Positions 53,438 to 64,000 of a stretch of 64,000 nucleotides of DNA are shown piece after piece. The position numbers were made by a program, and so were the translations under genes. Under the pieces are notes generated by a model. It did not search any database and was not told the origin of the DNA. It saw nothing but the letters and a program-made list of their open reading frames with translations. The stretch spans positions 82,739,405 through 82,803,404 of the forward strand of contig CM039182.1 in NCBI GenBank assembly GCA_008360975.2. The letters are read 5' to 3'. The stretch is from Lichenostomus cassidix (Eukaryota; Chordata; Aves; Passeriformes; Meliphagidae). Each line of letters starts with the position of its first letter. Positions within the stretch are counted from its first letter, which is position 1.

Positions 53438-56400
53438 CTCAGAAAAACACTTTAAAAAAAAAAAAGGAAAAAAACGTTTGAAAGAAAATTTTACTAGTTT
53501 TAAACCTGTTATTCAGATGACTTATAGGAAGACACATATGGTCATGATATAGATTAGCTTAATACCAACAGTAAGTTTAGCACAGAAGAACAGTAGAAGC
53601 TCACTGATGAAGACTCAAAAAATAGAGATTTATTCCCTATGGCTGCTGGTTGACACAAGGATGTGGCACTATTAAGTGGCACACAATCAAATCCCTCCTG
53701 CCTTATAAAGAAGAGGTCTAAGAAAATAGCCTGCTGTGTGTCTCTATTATAACCTGTAATAAGAAGCTATAATAATCACAGTTATCACAGTGATCCACTG
53801 AGCTGCCCTGTCATTTTATCTGCTTCTTGACTCCTGTCTTTCCTCAAGATTAAGTTTTTTTACTCTTTGCTGTAAATCCACGTGCTGTGTCATCTACAAA
53901 ACTTTGTTTCTTAGTGAGGTTTCAAACAGAATTCACTTTGAGTTGATCTGTACTGCATTTTGCAGGAGAACGTGAGGAAGCTCTGTCTGCGGCTGTCCTT
54001 ATTTCCAAGATGTTGTGCTGGAGCTCCAGCTGTTCTTTGAGATAGGCAGATTGTTTGAGCACACCTAAGGTGATACATGGCTCAGCTGAGATGAGCTGGG
54101 GTTCACCTAAAAAGTGCTCTGCAAACATAAATTCATGAGATTAGGGTGCTGCTCCGGCCACCCTGGCCCACCCAACTTTTTTACTCTATGTAGCTGTGCA
54201 TTTTAAATACTCAGTGAATACATTGTTGAAACTTTATATTCACTGAGTACCTAAAGAGTGTCCCAGTCTTATACACTCAGATTGAGGGATACTATTCCTC
54301 GGGATCTAGTAAGAAGATTGGCAAGTGAAAAAAGGATACTCAGTGTTGGTATCAAGAATTACTATGCTTAGCTCACACACCTTTAGATCTTCACTTTGTA
54401 AGGAAATAATTATATAAGCACAATGTGAATATTGATAATTAGGAGACAATGTTTCAGATATCAAGTATTTGCGGAAAGAATTTTTAACCAATAAATTTTG
54501 AGAAAAGAGAACCTTATTACATTTGAATTAGTACTGTAACATCACAAAAGAAAGACATTAATAAGCACTGTCCTAGAGAAATCTCTGCTACTACAGAGAG
54601 GATCTGAGATTTGTGTGGAGCAGCTGATGCTGCTATTTAAGAAGGCAGGGTGCTGCTGTAGGTCACAAAACACTTGGGACAGCAAGGATCTGCACAGTAG
54701 GGACTTCTAGACTCCCCAGAGAATGGCTGTTCCTGTTGCTATTTTATTAGAGTTACATTATTCTCTTTAATCATCATGTAAGTATTTATTTGGCTGTCTA
54801 TGCCTTTTATAAAGGGATATTAGGACCTTTCTCATATCTTGCAACTAAGTTGCTAAAAATAGATTATCAGTGGTCATTACAATCCTTAAGAGTTTCCAGT
54901 GGGCAGCATTGTGCATCACCACTCTTTTGAAAAGCTGTGTTTAAGCAAGCAGTTTTGTTTCTACTCCTCTAAAATCAGGATGATTCCATATCTTACATAC
55001 CCCCTAAATCTTACATGTATTTTCATTTAACACGTATTTTGTTCACTGTTCAAAATTTTAATAAACTTTCTAAAGAGATCAGCATGAACTGCAGCACTGA
55101 ATATGCATCTCTGTGGCAGCAATCTAATTACACCCCAAGGCTCTGTTCTTTGGTTTTGATATTTTTGCCAGAAGAAATCTAAATATTGTACTGTTGCACT
55201 TCTTTTTCAATATATCTCTAACTTAACCCTTAACTTATGCTATTATTATTTCTTTTATGCTACTCATTCATGGGTTCATTGCTATAGTACGCTCTAAAGA
55301 ACTTGCATGAGGTAATCCGTTATTTTTTCCTCTGGTTTCAGAGAAGAAAGCTGTGAAAAAAAGAATTTAACACATAACTGACAAAATAGTAGGAGATGCC
55401 TAAGACTGAATTGACTCAGAACATGAGGATTGGTGTTTCCAGCACTACTGTTGCTCACCACTGCGCTACAGTTATTCCTACAGACCTTTATGCATGGATC
55501 AGTTCAGCTGAGTATCTCGTTCCACATCTGTGGTTCCAGTGAATCCTAAGTACAGCATCAAGACAGGTCAGAGCACCACTCACTGTGTAAGAGCATCACT
55601 ATACTACTCTCTAGCTTTATTTCATAGTAATCAAATATAAGGCACCACTTAACATAAAAACTTATGTGGATCACTTGGTCTTTTCCTAAAATACAAATCA
55701 AATAGCATAAGTGAAACCACATTGTGTGGTCAAAACAGCTCACAAACACACATACAAAAATGAATTTACTTTATCATATTACCAGAACATAGATGGTATG
55801 TTTTATAGCTTGTCAACATTTTTCCCCACCTAATTTTTTTTTTACCTGAAATCTGTATTTCAGGTACATCTGTACAAATAACATTTACATCATCTTGTTG
55901 CTACACATCATGATAATATAATTTATGGTCATTTTTATTATTAAAAGTTTGGACAAAGTTCTTCTTGGGTATCAGGATAAGGATAATTAAATATAATTTT
56001 TATCTAAATATCAGACACACATTCTATAGTTTCAGCCTATTTCTATGGAACTCAATTTGAAAAAAATACACGTTATATAATCATTGACATCTTGTTTGTC
56101 ACTGGCTAACTTTACTTCTTTCCAAGAATGGGAGGTCCACTGGCTTATCCTAGCATTGTTTTGGCTGCACTGCTTCTGTCATAGACCACTGTTGCAATAG
56201 CAAAATTCAGGTAAAGAATTAAATTACAGGGGAAACCCACTGTTTTGCATGGAAGAAATAGCTGAACCAGGAAGATTAAGCATTTAGAAGGTTGAGCTTT
56301 CTATCCCAAATGTGCTACAGTGGTTGCAATGTTATACATTGGTAAGAACTAGTATTTACTTAACCTCTAATATTCTGACAATTCAGTTTGATCCAGTGAA

Positions 56401-59106
56401 ATATGCGAATCTGCTTCAATCTGAAGCAAAGTATTTAATTATCTTTCCTCCAAAAACAATACTGAGAAATTAAAAATCTACCATTTTCTATTCATTCATC
56501 TTCCTTCCTAAAAATTCTTCCCTGAAAATTCCTCACCTACTGTAATATATGTATCTCACGGGGGAACTGTAAAGGCAGAGTCCTTGCAGGAACACAGTGG
56601 TCATCCTTTCCACCTCCTATTTTATATCTGTTCTTCTGTGAGTGACAAGACCCACTTACACTTTCATACCTATTTTTATTCTCTTCCTGAACTGTTCACT
56701 ATACAGATCTCACTTCATCTGCTTGAAAGTACTACTTGCTATGGAAGCCATCTCCAGCAGACAATTGTAATGCTCAAAATGCAAATTACCTCACCTCTCT
56801 ACTAGTACAGAGTATCTCTACCTCTTCCATGCACATAAAACTCATGTACAATGCAACAACACAATGCATGGAGAGACCTTCCCTCTACGCCACTGTATTT
56901 AAAAAATATAGAGATTTTCTAAGAAGAAAAATACTTCAGACAACTCAGGCCTTAGGGTTTAAATGGATTTTTTGAGAGAATCCATATTTTCTGAAGGGAT
57001 GAGTGTTACAGTCTGTATGCACCCAAAATATCCACTTAACTCGAAGGAACTTAAACTGCAAAATAATGTAAGCCAAGTTTCCAAAACTAAATGGAAATTT
57101 CAGAGAAACTAAGCCTCCCTCTGAAGTATTTAACAGTGGTCTATCTTCTTGAAGGCCCCCAAACAGTGAGAAAGGCTCCATGCTTTCAGAGATCCCACAT
57201 CTCCCAGGATGAGTTTCAGCATATTCAGTATCTGCCAGCTGAACCCCAAGTGAGGAGAGCACAGTTTCTCAGGAGGTGCCCTGCCTAATTATAAACCTCT
57301 AAGCCACTGTGAGCAGTCTGTATGCAAATTCATTGACAGCCTCACTCTGAAAAAATAAAATGTTACCAAGCACATATTCTGCCTGAGCATTTTTGCTCCC
57401 AGCAAGAATCATCAGTGCATACTTCAGATCAAATCCTACTTTACTGGATATGGTTGAGTTCTCCTTTAAGATACAGATAAAACCAAGAAAAATCATGTTA
57501 AACCTCAAATTGTACCAGTGTATCCTTTTTATTTATTCATATAAAAACTCCTTCGTCTTTGATTTTGCTGTAATTCGTCAGAGGACAAGTACATTTCACA
57601 ACCTAAAGTTCATATATCCTTTGTTGCTTTTTTTTAAAGTGTTCCTTCTACCTCAGTGCACTGAAATTAGAATATGGCCACATTTTATTTTAGTGAAGCT
57701 ACTGAAAATTGCTGCTAGTCTGTAGATTGCATATGTTCATATGAAAACAGTTTTCTACTTTATCTGAAATGGAACCATACAAATTAATTTACACACAAGT
57801 AATTATTAAAACTATCTATAGGTGTAATATTGCATAATATTATGTTGATAAAATTCAGCTTCTTCATTATTTCTGTTAAAAAGTATTGTCCATAATTTTA
57901 GAATCGGGGTGGGGTTTTTTTGATATTTACTAAATATAAATGTAAAATATATATAAATACTACCTGGAAATTAGTTATGAAAAAGAAAAAAAAGGAGGAA
58001 AAAGAGGAAAAGCAGGACATATGACGAGAGAGGATATTTGATGCATTATAATTTTCTGTCTGACTGTTCTCCAGTTCATCGAAGTAAAATAAACAGCTAA
58101 CAAAAAAAAAAAAACATTTTAGCAGATCCTATTATTAAATACAGACAGGAAGAATGCATAGACACATTAATAGCACCTAAAACTGACAGCTGTATTTGCT
58201 CAAAAAAGGTAATAATTGTGTATCTTTGCAATAAATGAGTCAAGTGCATTTTCTATTCTTCCAACTGATTTTTGCAGAACAAAATGTAATTTAAGGGCTC
58301 ATGGTACTTCAGTGACACCACTGAAGCCATAAGAACTTCCTGCTACTGAACCCAACTGAAGGTTTTTGCAGCTGTTGCCACTGTTAAGCTGAACTTCCCC
58401 TTCTGGCAATAGGATATTGACAGAAAAAGGACCGTAGGATGAACTTTATTTCAGCATGAATAAAAAGGAACTGGATCTACTCTGTACTTCTGCTTTTGCA
58501 CAAGTAAAGAATTAGGAGTATATGTTACAGTCCCTACACTTTAATTAAAGAATTACATTTTCCAGAAGTTGCTGGCTGTATTCATTTACTGTCAGTGGCA
58601 CAGTCTGCAACTCTGTAATTTTCCCTGCTGAGGTCTTAACTACAGTGATGGGAAAGGGTTATTTCTGAGGAAACTTCACCCTAAAAAGTCATGCATTTAA
58701 TTTATCTTGAAATTTTATTATTCAGAATATTTGGCAGAGAATTTCTCAAGTTCTGTGTGGTTATTGCAAGCACTGCTGTGCTTGGAAAGACAAGATACAA
58801 ACTTTTGTATGCATGAGATTCTGCATAAATGTATATAAACAGTTACAGCTGACATCAGATGTGAAAAACAAACACAAAATGAGGTGCATACTACATTGTG
58901 CAAACTTAGATTAGATTAAAAATAAAATAGATTAAAAATAAGATAGATTAAAAATAAATGCTTCTTTTTAGTATTATTACAACTAAGATAACACGAGCTG
59001 GCTGCATATTAACTCCCACTCTCCATAACCAATTGTTGCATTAATCTAAATGTACCTACTTGAATTTAATAACCATAAAGCCTTAAGGACAAAAAATGTT
59101 ACTTAC
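53438..59106 (-). other. DDC: DDC intron 1 (proposed)
   Basis: 5.7-kb AT-rich region between the proposed first exon and exon 2. It holds a 16-bp triple repeat (58913-58960), a purine-rich stretch (57979-58015), and a 68-codon minus-strand open frame of unknown nature (54128-53922). It has no CpG island. Confidence 0.6.
58913..58960. repeat. 16-bp AT-rich tandem repeat, three units
   Basis: AGATTAAAAATAAAAT, then AGATTAAAAATAAGAT, then AGATTAAAAATAAATG. Confidence 0.9.
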
Positions 59107-59185
59107 AGCGAGTTGATAAGGTTTTTCCTTCTCCCCTGCCCTTCTCACTGTCTTTCTTTGCTCCTCAGTGACAGCTATAAAGCAG
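59107..59185 (-). other. DDC: Candidate DDC non-coding exon 1
   Basis: About 79 nt downstream of a TATA box on the minus strand end in CAACTCGCT|GTAAGTAAC, a near-consensus donor. The stretch lacks any ATG. Joined to exon 2 it gives a roughly 100-nt leader. It lies 5.7 kb upstream of the first coding exon, which suits the neuronal-type first exon described for mammalian DDC. No sequence match was available to confirm it. Confidence 0.5.
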
Positions 59186-59205
59186 AGAGGATGCAGTTGC
59201 CAGCA

Positions 59206-59211
59206 TATATA
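59206..59211 (-). promoter_or_regulatory. DDC: Candidate TATA box of a DDC promoter
   Basis: CCTATATATGC on the minus strand, about 25-30 nt before the proposed start. A second TATA-like CTTTATAGC lies just downstream (near 59175-59183). The upstream 100 bp include a G-rich GGGAGGAGGGGGAG stretch. Confidence 0.45.
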
Positions 59212-62200
59212 GGCAGAGTATCCATGTCCCTTCAGCCTATCACAGCCACGGGCTTTGCAATGAACGTGCAGCAGCAGCAGCATCTCCCCCTCCTCCCACA
59301 GCTCCTCCAAAATATACTTTACAAAGAAAGCTCCCCAAAAGGCAGCTGGATCTGACCAAGAAACAGACATTGCCTACATTAACTGCGCAGTGCCATGTGT
59401 TTTCTTCCATGAGCTCCTTACACAAGTTCTTTAGCAGAGAGTGTCTGATCACATGCTCCCCGTCTGCGCTGCACACTCCGGGACATTTCTGCTGAGGCTG
59501 CTGCTGTAAAAGCAAGTGCTTTGATCCACTTCTGTGAAATATGATTGCCAGGAAAGCAACACAGATATGGTTGAAATGCTACTCAAGGGACTGAAAGCTC
59601 TGAGCAGGTATATAGCTGTGGTATTAACATCCCCAGATAAGCTTTATGTAACTTTTTCCAGCTTCTCTATCTCATCAGATGTACACTTAATAGCAATACT
59701 AAGTGTTAAAGATTCATTTTCCTATTCTAAAAGTTTTATGTGGAATTCTCTTTCCTAGATGAATCCAGGTGACTTCCTGTCCTTTTTAGTTCATTCAAGT
59801 TAATCTAAAAAATAAATACTATCAGCATTTCATAGTCCTAGACAGCTATCACTGTCACCAGGTAGTGTGGCACATTTGGCAGAGTCATTGCTCTCAGAGC
59901 AGGCTCCAGTCCACTGCAGTATTAAGAGTCAACCTGTTTGTGAAGGAGGAAAAAGTCACAGCTTTTTTAAACTGTCATGGCTGTGTTTGCTCTTCTAGTA
60001 TTAGAAGACCAATGACAACTCTGCTACAATTCTGGAAGAGTCTATTAAAAAAAAAACAGGACCTGAACTCCCCAGGTGAGCTTGCTGATGTCATTGCACT
60101 TGTTGTGCCAGATGTTATTCTATGATCTGACTTGCATTTCCAGTGCCCTGGTTGGTTGCTGTAATGATTAGTCCACAATCTTGAAAAGCATCAAGAAATC
60201 CCAAAGTCAGCTGCCACAGGCTCTCAGATGTTTTCCATTGCAAACCAATTCCTGAGTGCACAGGGTTACAGCCTGGACATACTGGGACCCCACAGGAAAA
60301 GAAGTATTTAGGAGACTTTTTCTATTTTTTTTTCTGAATTTGACAGAATAGGCTGAAAATTCAAAATTTTTTGTGAGGGTATAAGAGGTGCAAAAATTGA
60401 AGTTGTCTCTAGTAAACTTAAAGGTAACTGAAATTTCCTTCAATGTTTCATCCAAGTGGCTTGCAAAAGGTAAACAACTTTCAAAGAAAATCAAAAATGG
60501 AAACTAAAATTAAGATTGGAGTATTAAAATGCTGGTTTAATCAGTGTTGAAATACAACCTCAGAGTCACCTGATGTGTTTTTATTTCTCTGCTGTACCCG
60601 TAAAGCTTGCTGTGAACAGGCAACAGTCACATTTTCCATTAAAATATTTCTTTTTTAAATTTCTCAGGAAGAAAAAGGAAACAAAGTGTGAAAGTCCAAC
60701 AGGCAAGCTGGGAAAAGGGAATGAAATGCCCTTCTAAAAAAGCATGTTCCATGTCTACCCTACAATTCTAGTAATTCTTCTTGCTCATACAAGTTTCATA
60801 ATTCTCATGATCAACACTGTTGGCAATACACAAATCTTTGTTTAACAGAAGCTTTCTGTGGGGGACAAAAGGCAGGTCACTAAATTTTCTATCATAGATG
60901 CTGGCTAAGTCAGACCTGATTCAGCCCTATGAATTTGTTCCAGAGCCTTCAGACTGCTCTCTCTTTCATAGAGAACTTCTTTTACTGCTGAAACACAATG
61001 AATAGAGATCCCCCTTTAGTGCCAAACTGTTCCAAAATTTAAGACACCAGTGTGTGAGAAATAACAGATGATCCCAGAAGGTTTGAAGGCTAGGGCTTGT
61101 TGGTAAGCAACCAACAGACCTACTAATCACAGCTAACAAGAGACAAGCTTCGGTATGTTTTTGCACATGGAGGTCACCCTGATGATGATATATAAATGAT
61201 GCTGTGCCCAAGCAGTAATGGCACTGATTTATTGCCATTACTGAACTCTTTGGTTTGCAAACAAGGTGGGAGAGGGGCTGTGTTTGAACAGGAGGCTCCA
61301 GCACAGCACCAGAAAATGAAGCAGACAATGTGTTATCAGTCACTGCAGTCCCATTGCCAGTCTGTGTGCAAAGACACGGATCAAAGCAGAGGGGATTAAA
61401 CAGTTTGTACCCACTTTCTAGCAGCTTTCACCTCTTCCACCATTGTGCGATGCAGCTTAGAAACAAAAGGCAGTTTCCCCAGGTTTTTATTCCAGTTATG
61501 ATTACATGGCTCTACTCCCCAGCTTTGCTTTCCCTCACCTGAACAGCCTGAAACTCTTCTGTCACTGCACGCTGACCTTGTGGTGTGGCCCTAGGTACTA
61601 AATTTTATGTTATGTTTGTGCTGAGCCCAAGCCTAAACATTGTTTGAGCAGACCTGTTCTGAGCTGTAACGTGAAGGGCTTTAAATTGACTCAGATATAC
61701 TCAGTATCTCAGGTATTGAGAAAATAATTTGAAACAATTAATTAGGAATCTAGCACAACGTTTGTGACTCTTTTCCACATTTGGTGTCAAAGGAACAGTC
61801 ACTGATGCCTATGCATAAGAAAAAACGTGGGTTTGTTGTATTTGGTTTACTCTGTGTCTGTAGTTTGAAGATGCTATTTGGGGGCTGAAGACATTTTTTC
61901 CAGTTTTCTTTGCTATTGCTTCTTCAAAAAGAGAACAGTAGTAGAACCCCATCTTTGTCTTTCTTTTTCCCCCCAGTATATTCTTTGTTTAATATAAAAA
62001 TACTAGTGACAGAAAATTATCTACAAGAAGGCAAAAGAAAGACAAAAAATGAGAACCAGACGTACTGGAATAAAAAGTCCTTGCATGTTCCATAAACAAG
62101 GTCCATATCTGCACAAGCATAAAGATGAGACAAGAAAGAACAGAACAGTTTAGCTAAAATCTGCAACTAACAATTTTCTAGTTAAAACAAGAGGGTATGT

Positions 62201-62599
62201 TTCCTTTAGAAGAAAGTAAGAATTAAATAAAGCCTTCAGATACTAAATACATGGATTACTTGCAACGTATGAGGATAAAAACTAAGTCTCCTGCAGAACA
62301 TAAGTAGACTTTGCAACAGATTAGCCGGGAGATGAATCTCAGACAGAGCTGACAAACTGGGAAAGTAACTATCTTCTCTTTTCGTAAGTATTTTATGTGT
62401 GAATTGTTTTCCCTGTTCAGTTCCTATTGCTGGCTGTGTGAACATGTGAAGGTAAACCAAAGAAGGAGAAAAAGGAACTGCTAACGAATTGAACATGGAC
62501 ACAGACTCAAACACACAGTTTCAGATGAGTTAATGTACCATTTGCTGGTTTGAGGCAGCCTGAGCATATTACTCTCATGGAAGCAAGCCTACAGAAAAG
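59212..62599. other. Sequence upstream of DDC; no gene recognised
   Basis: AT-rich spacer. In other vertebrates the next gene here is GRB10, but no GRB10 coding exon is visible up to the window end. Confidence 0.5.
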
Positions 62600-63870
62600 A
62601 GAGGTTGTGATGAATTGAAAAAGTGTCAACAGAAAAACTGACAGGCTGTGAAGAGTCACAGAGACAGTGAGAGCAGGCTGCAATCACAGTAGGCAGACTC
62701 CTCCAATACAGAGATAGGAAGAGCTTCTGCTGTGAGCTGAGATGTGCTTACCTAAGGGCGTAGGCACTGCCAGGGCACTCATCCAGCCATGTAATGCTCA
62801 CAGAGAGAGTGTTCTCAAGCATTGACTACTGTGAGCTTCACAGAAACTGTGGCTGATACATGAACTGCTGTGAGGCCTTAAATGTGCTGTGAAGACCTCA
62901 TGTTAGAAAAAGAAGTTAGAGCAATTAGTTTATGAATGGAATAACCCACTGTGGGGATGAAAAGACAGATCCAGGTGAAGCATGAGGAATAAAGATGGCT
63001 TGAGATACAGAGGGAACATAATGTAATGCTTGTTCTTGAGCAAGTGATTTGTTTGGATCACTGTTTACAAAGATATCGAAGAACACACTATTCTTGGTTG
63101 AGAAGGTATTTTGCCACTGACTGTTACTAATGCCTTGTCACAAGGGCCATGCACTACCATGCTCTACTTGCAATAAGCTTAGAAGACCATTTGCCACCAC
63201 TGTAAGACTTGAGTAATTCTTGAAAGGATGAGAACACCACTAAAGTCTCTTCGTAAAGAGCATGCTGGTGCCCAGTTGCCTGAGATTACAGCAAGTACTA
63301 TGGCAAAGGATCTTACCCTTCCTCCCGGTCACCTTTGCTGCAAAGGTGTATTTGGCTCCCCTTCAGTCTGTGCTAACACATGCACCTTCCCAGAAAAAAC
63401 CAATGCAAAGCTTCAGGAGACCTTAGGCAGAGTAGAGCACATTGGAGAGGTTCATGAAGGACTGTCTCCTGTGCAAGGGACCCCATGCTGGAGCACGGCA
63501 AGGACTCTTCTCCCCGAGCAGTGGGAGAAACAATCTGTGATGAACTGACCATAGGCCCCATTCCCTGTCTCCCATCACCAGTGGGGAAGGAGGAGGTAGA
63601 GCTTGGAAGGGAGGAAGGTGTGGGGTGAAGGTGTTTTAGATTTATTTTACTTCTCATTATCCTGTTCTGATTTTGTTAGTAATGAATTCAATTAATATCC
63701 CCACTTTGAGTGCTTTTGCCCTGATATTTGATGAGTGATGTCTCCCAGTCCTTATCTCCACCCAGGAACCCTTGGTTATATTTTCTCTCATCTGTCCAAC
63801 TGCGGAGGGGAGTGAGTGACAGAGAGGCTCTGGTGGGTGCTGGCATTCAGCCAGGGTCGACCCACTACAC
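62600..63870 (+). mobile_element. Probable avian endogenous retrovirus LTR region, solitary or partial
   Basis: The last part (about 63550-63870) reads like the R-U5 end of an LTR common in bird genomes. A degenerate poly-A-signal area (TAATGAATTCAATTAATAT) is followed by TTTTGCCCTGATA, the GTCCTTATCTCCACCCAGGA block, TATATTTTCTCTCATCTGTC and CAGCCAGGGTCGACCCACTAC, ending in CTACA. The upstream 0.9 kb (CCCACTGTGGGGATGAAAAG and following) is of the same texture and may be the rest of it. No gag, pol or env frame is visible and no target-site duplication was found. Boundaries and family are uncertain, and the recognition is from memory. Confidence 0.5.
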
Positions 63871-64000
63871 ACATATCACAAAATGACAGCTCTGGAGAAC
63901 CGAGCAGGAACTGGATCTTCCACATGCACAGTGGTCATGGACACACATTCACAATGAAGCAATGAGTAAGGTAATGTTTGCTCCCTTCTGCTCTGGGTTA

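Noticed and set aside
59083..59370. 95-codon minus-strand open frame over the proposed DDC promoter
   Set aside because: It crosses the TATA box and proposed start site, has no resemblance to a known protein, and DDC exon 1 is expected to be non-coding.
63228..63548. 106-codon plus-strand open frame near the right end
   Set aside because: Lies inside the probable LTR region and shows no domain; treated as repeat sequence.
59212..64000. Expected GRB10 exons upstream of DDC
   Set aside because: GRB10 is the syntenic neighbour in mammals, but no SH2, PH or RA-domain coding segment could be read on the minus strand here; it presumably lies beyond the window.

Overview
This is a piece of a vertebrate nuclear genome, almost certainly a bird. 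Three things point there. The introns and spacers are AT-rich and CpG-poor, with one sharp CpG island. The recognisable interspersed repeats are CR1 retrotransposon fragments of the avian type, plus a probable avian-type retroviral LTR. Finally, two adjacent genes, FIGNL1 and DDC, lie head-to-tail on the minus strand, as they do next to GRB10 in human 7p12. No SINE family was recognised.

Layout, left to right. Positions 1-1738 carry the main coding exon of FIGNL1 (minus strand): residues 1-576, running off the left edge inside the AAA+ domain. Its 5' non-coding intron(s) follow, holding an old CR1 fragment, then a CpG island (about 3.83-4.90 kb). The island contains four CCAAT boxes, a perfect CRE and a 7-bp GGGGAGC tandem array, and is the likely FIGNL1 promoter. 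From about 4.9 to 9.1 kb I recognise no gene.

From about 9.1 to 59.2 kb the window is filled by DDC (aromatic-L-amino-acid decarboxylase, minus strand). I could place 13 coding exons with canonical GT/AG boundaries and continuous phase. They give a 485-residue protein with all inspected PLP-site residues in place (H192, T246, D271, K303, Y332, R347). One exon is a 20-bp microexon. A non-coding first exon with a TATA box is proposed at about 59.1-59.2 kb. The introns hold three CR1 loci, simple repeats, small tandem duplications and an unusual pair of overlapping hairpins. The right end (about 62.6-63.87 kb) looks like a retroviral LTR region.

FIGNL1 (RAD51-regulating AAA+ ATPase) and DDC (dopamine and serotonin synthesis) are not functionally linked; their adjacency is ancestral synteny. 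I found no operon, CRISPR array, phage element or other novel gene system. The points most worth a second look are local: the microexon and its splice-site context, an open read-through past a weak donor after exon 12, the alternative-hairpin sequence in intron 3, the G-rich array in the FIGNL1 promoter, and a scrambled CR1 composite in intron 2.
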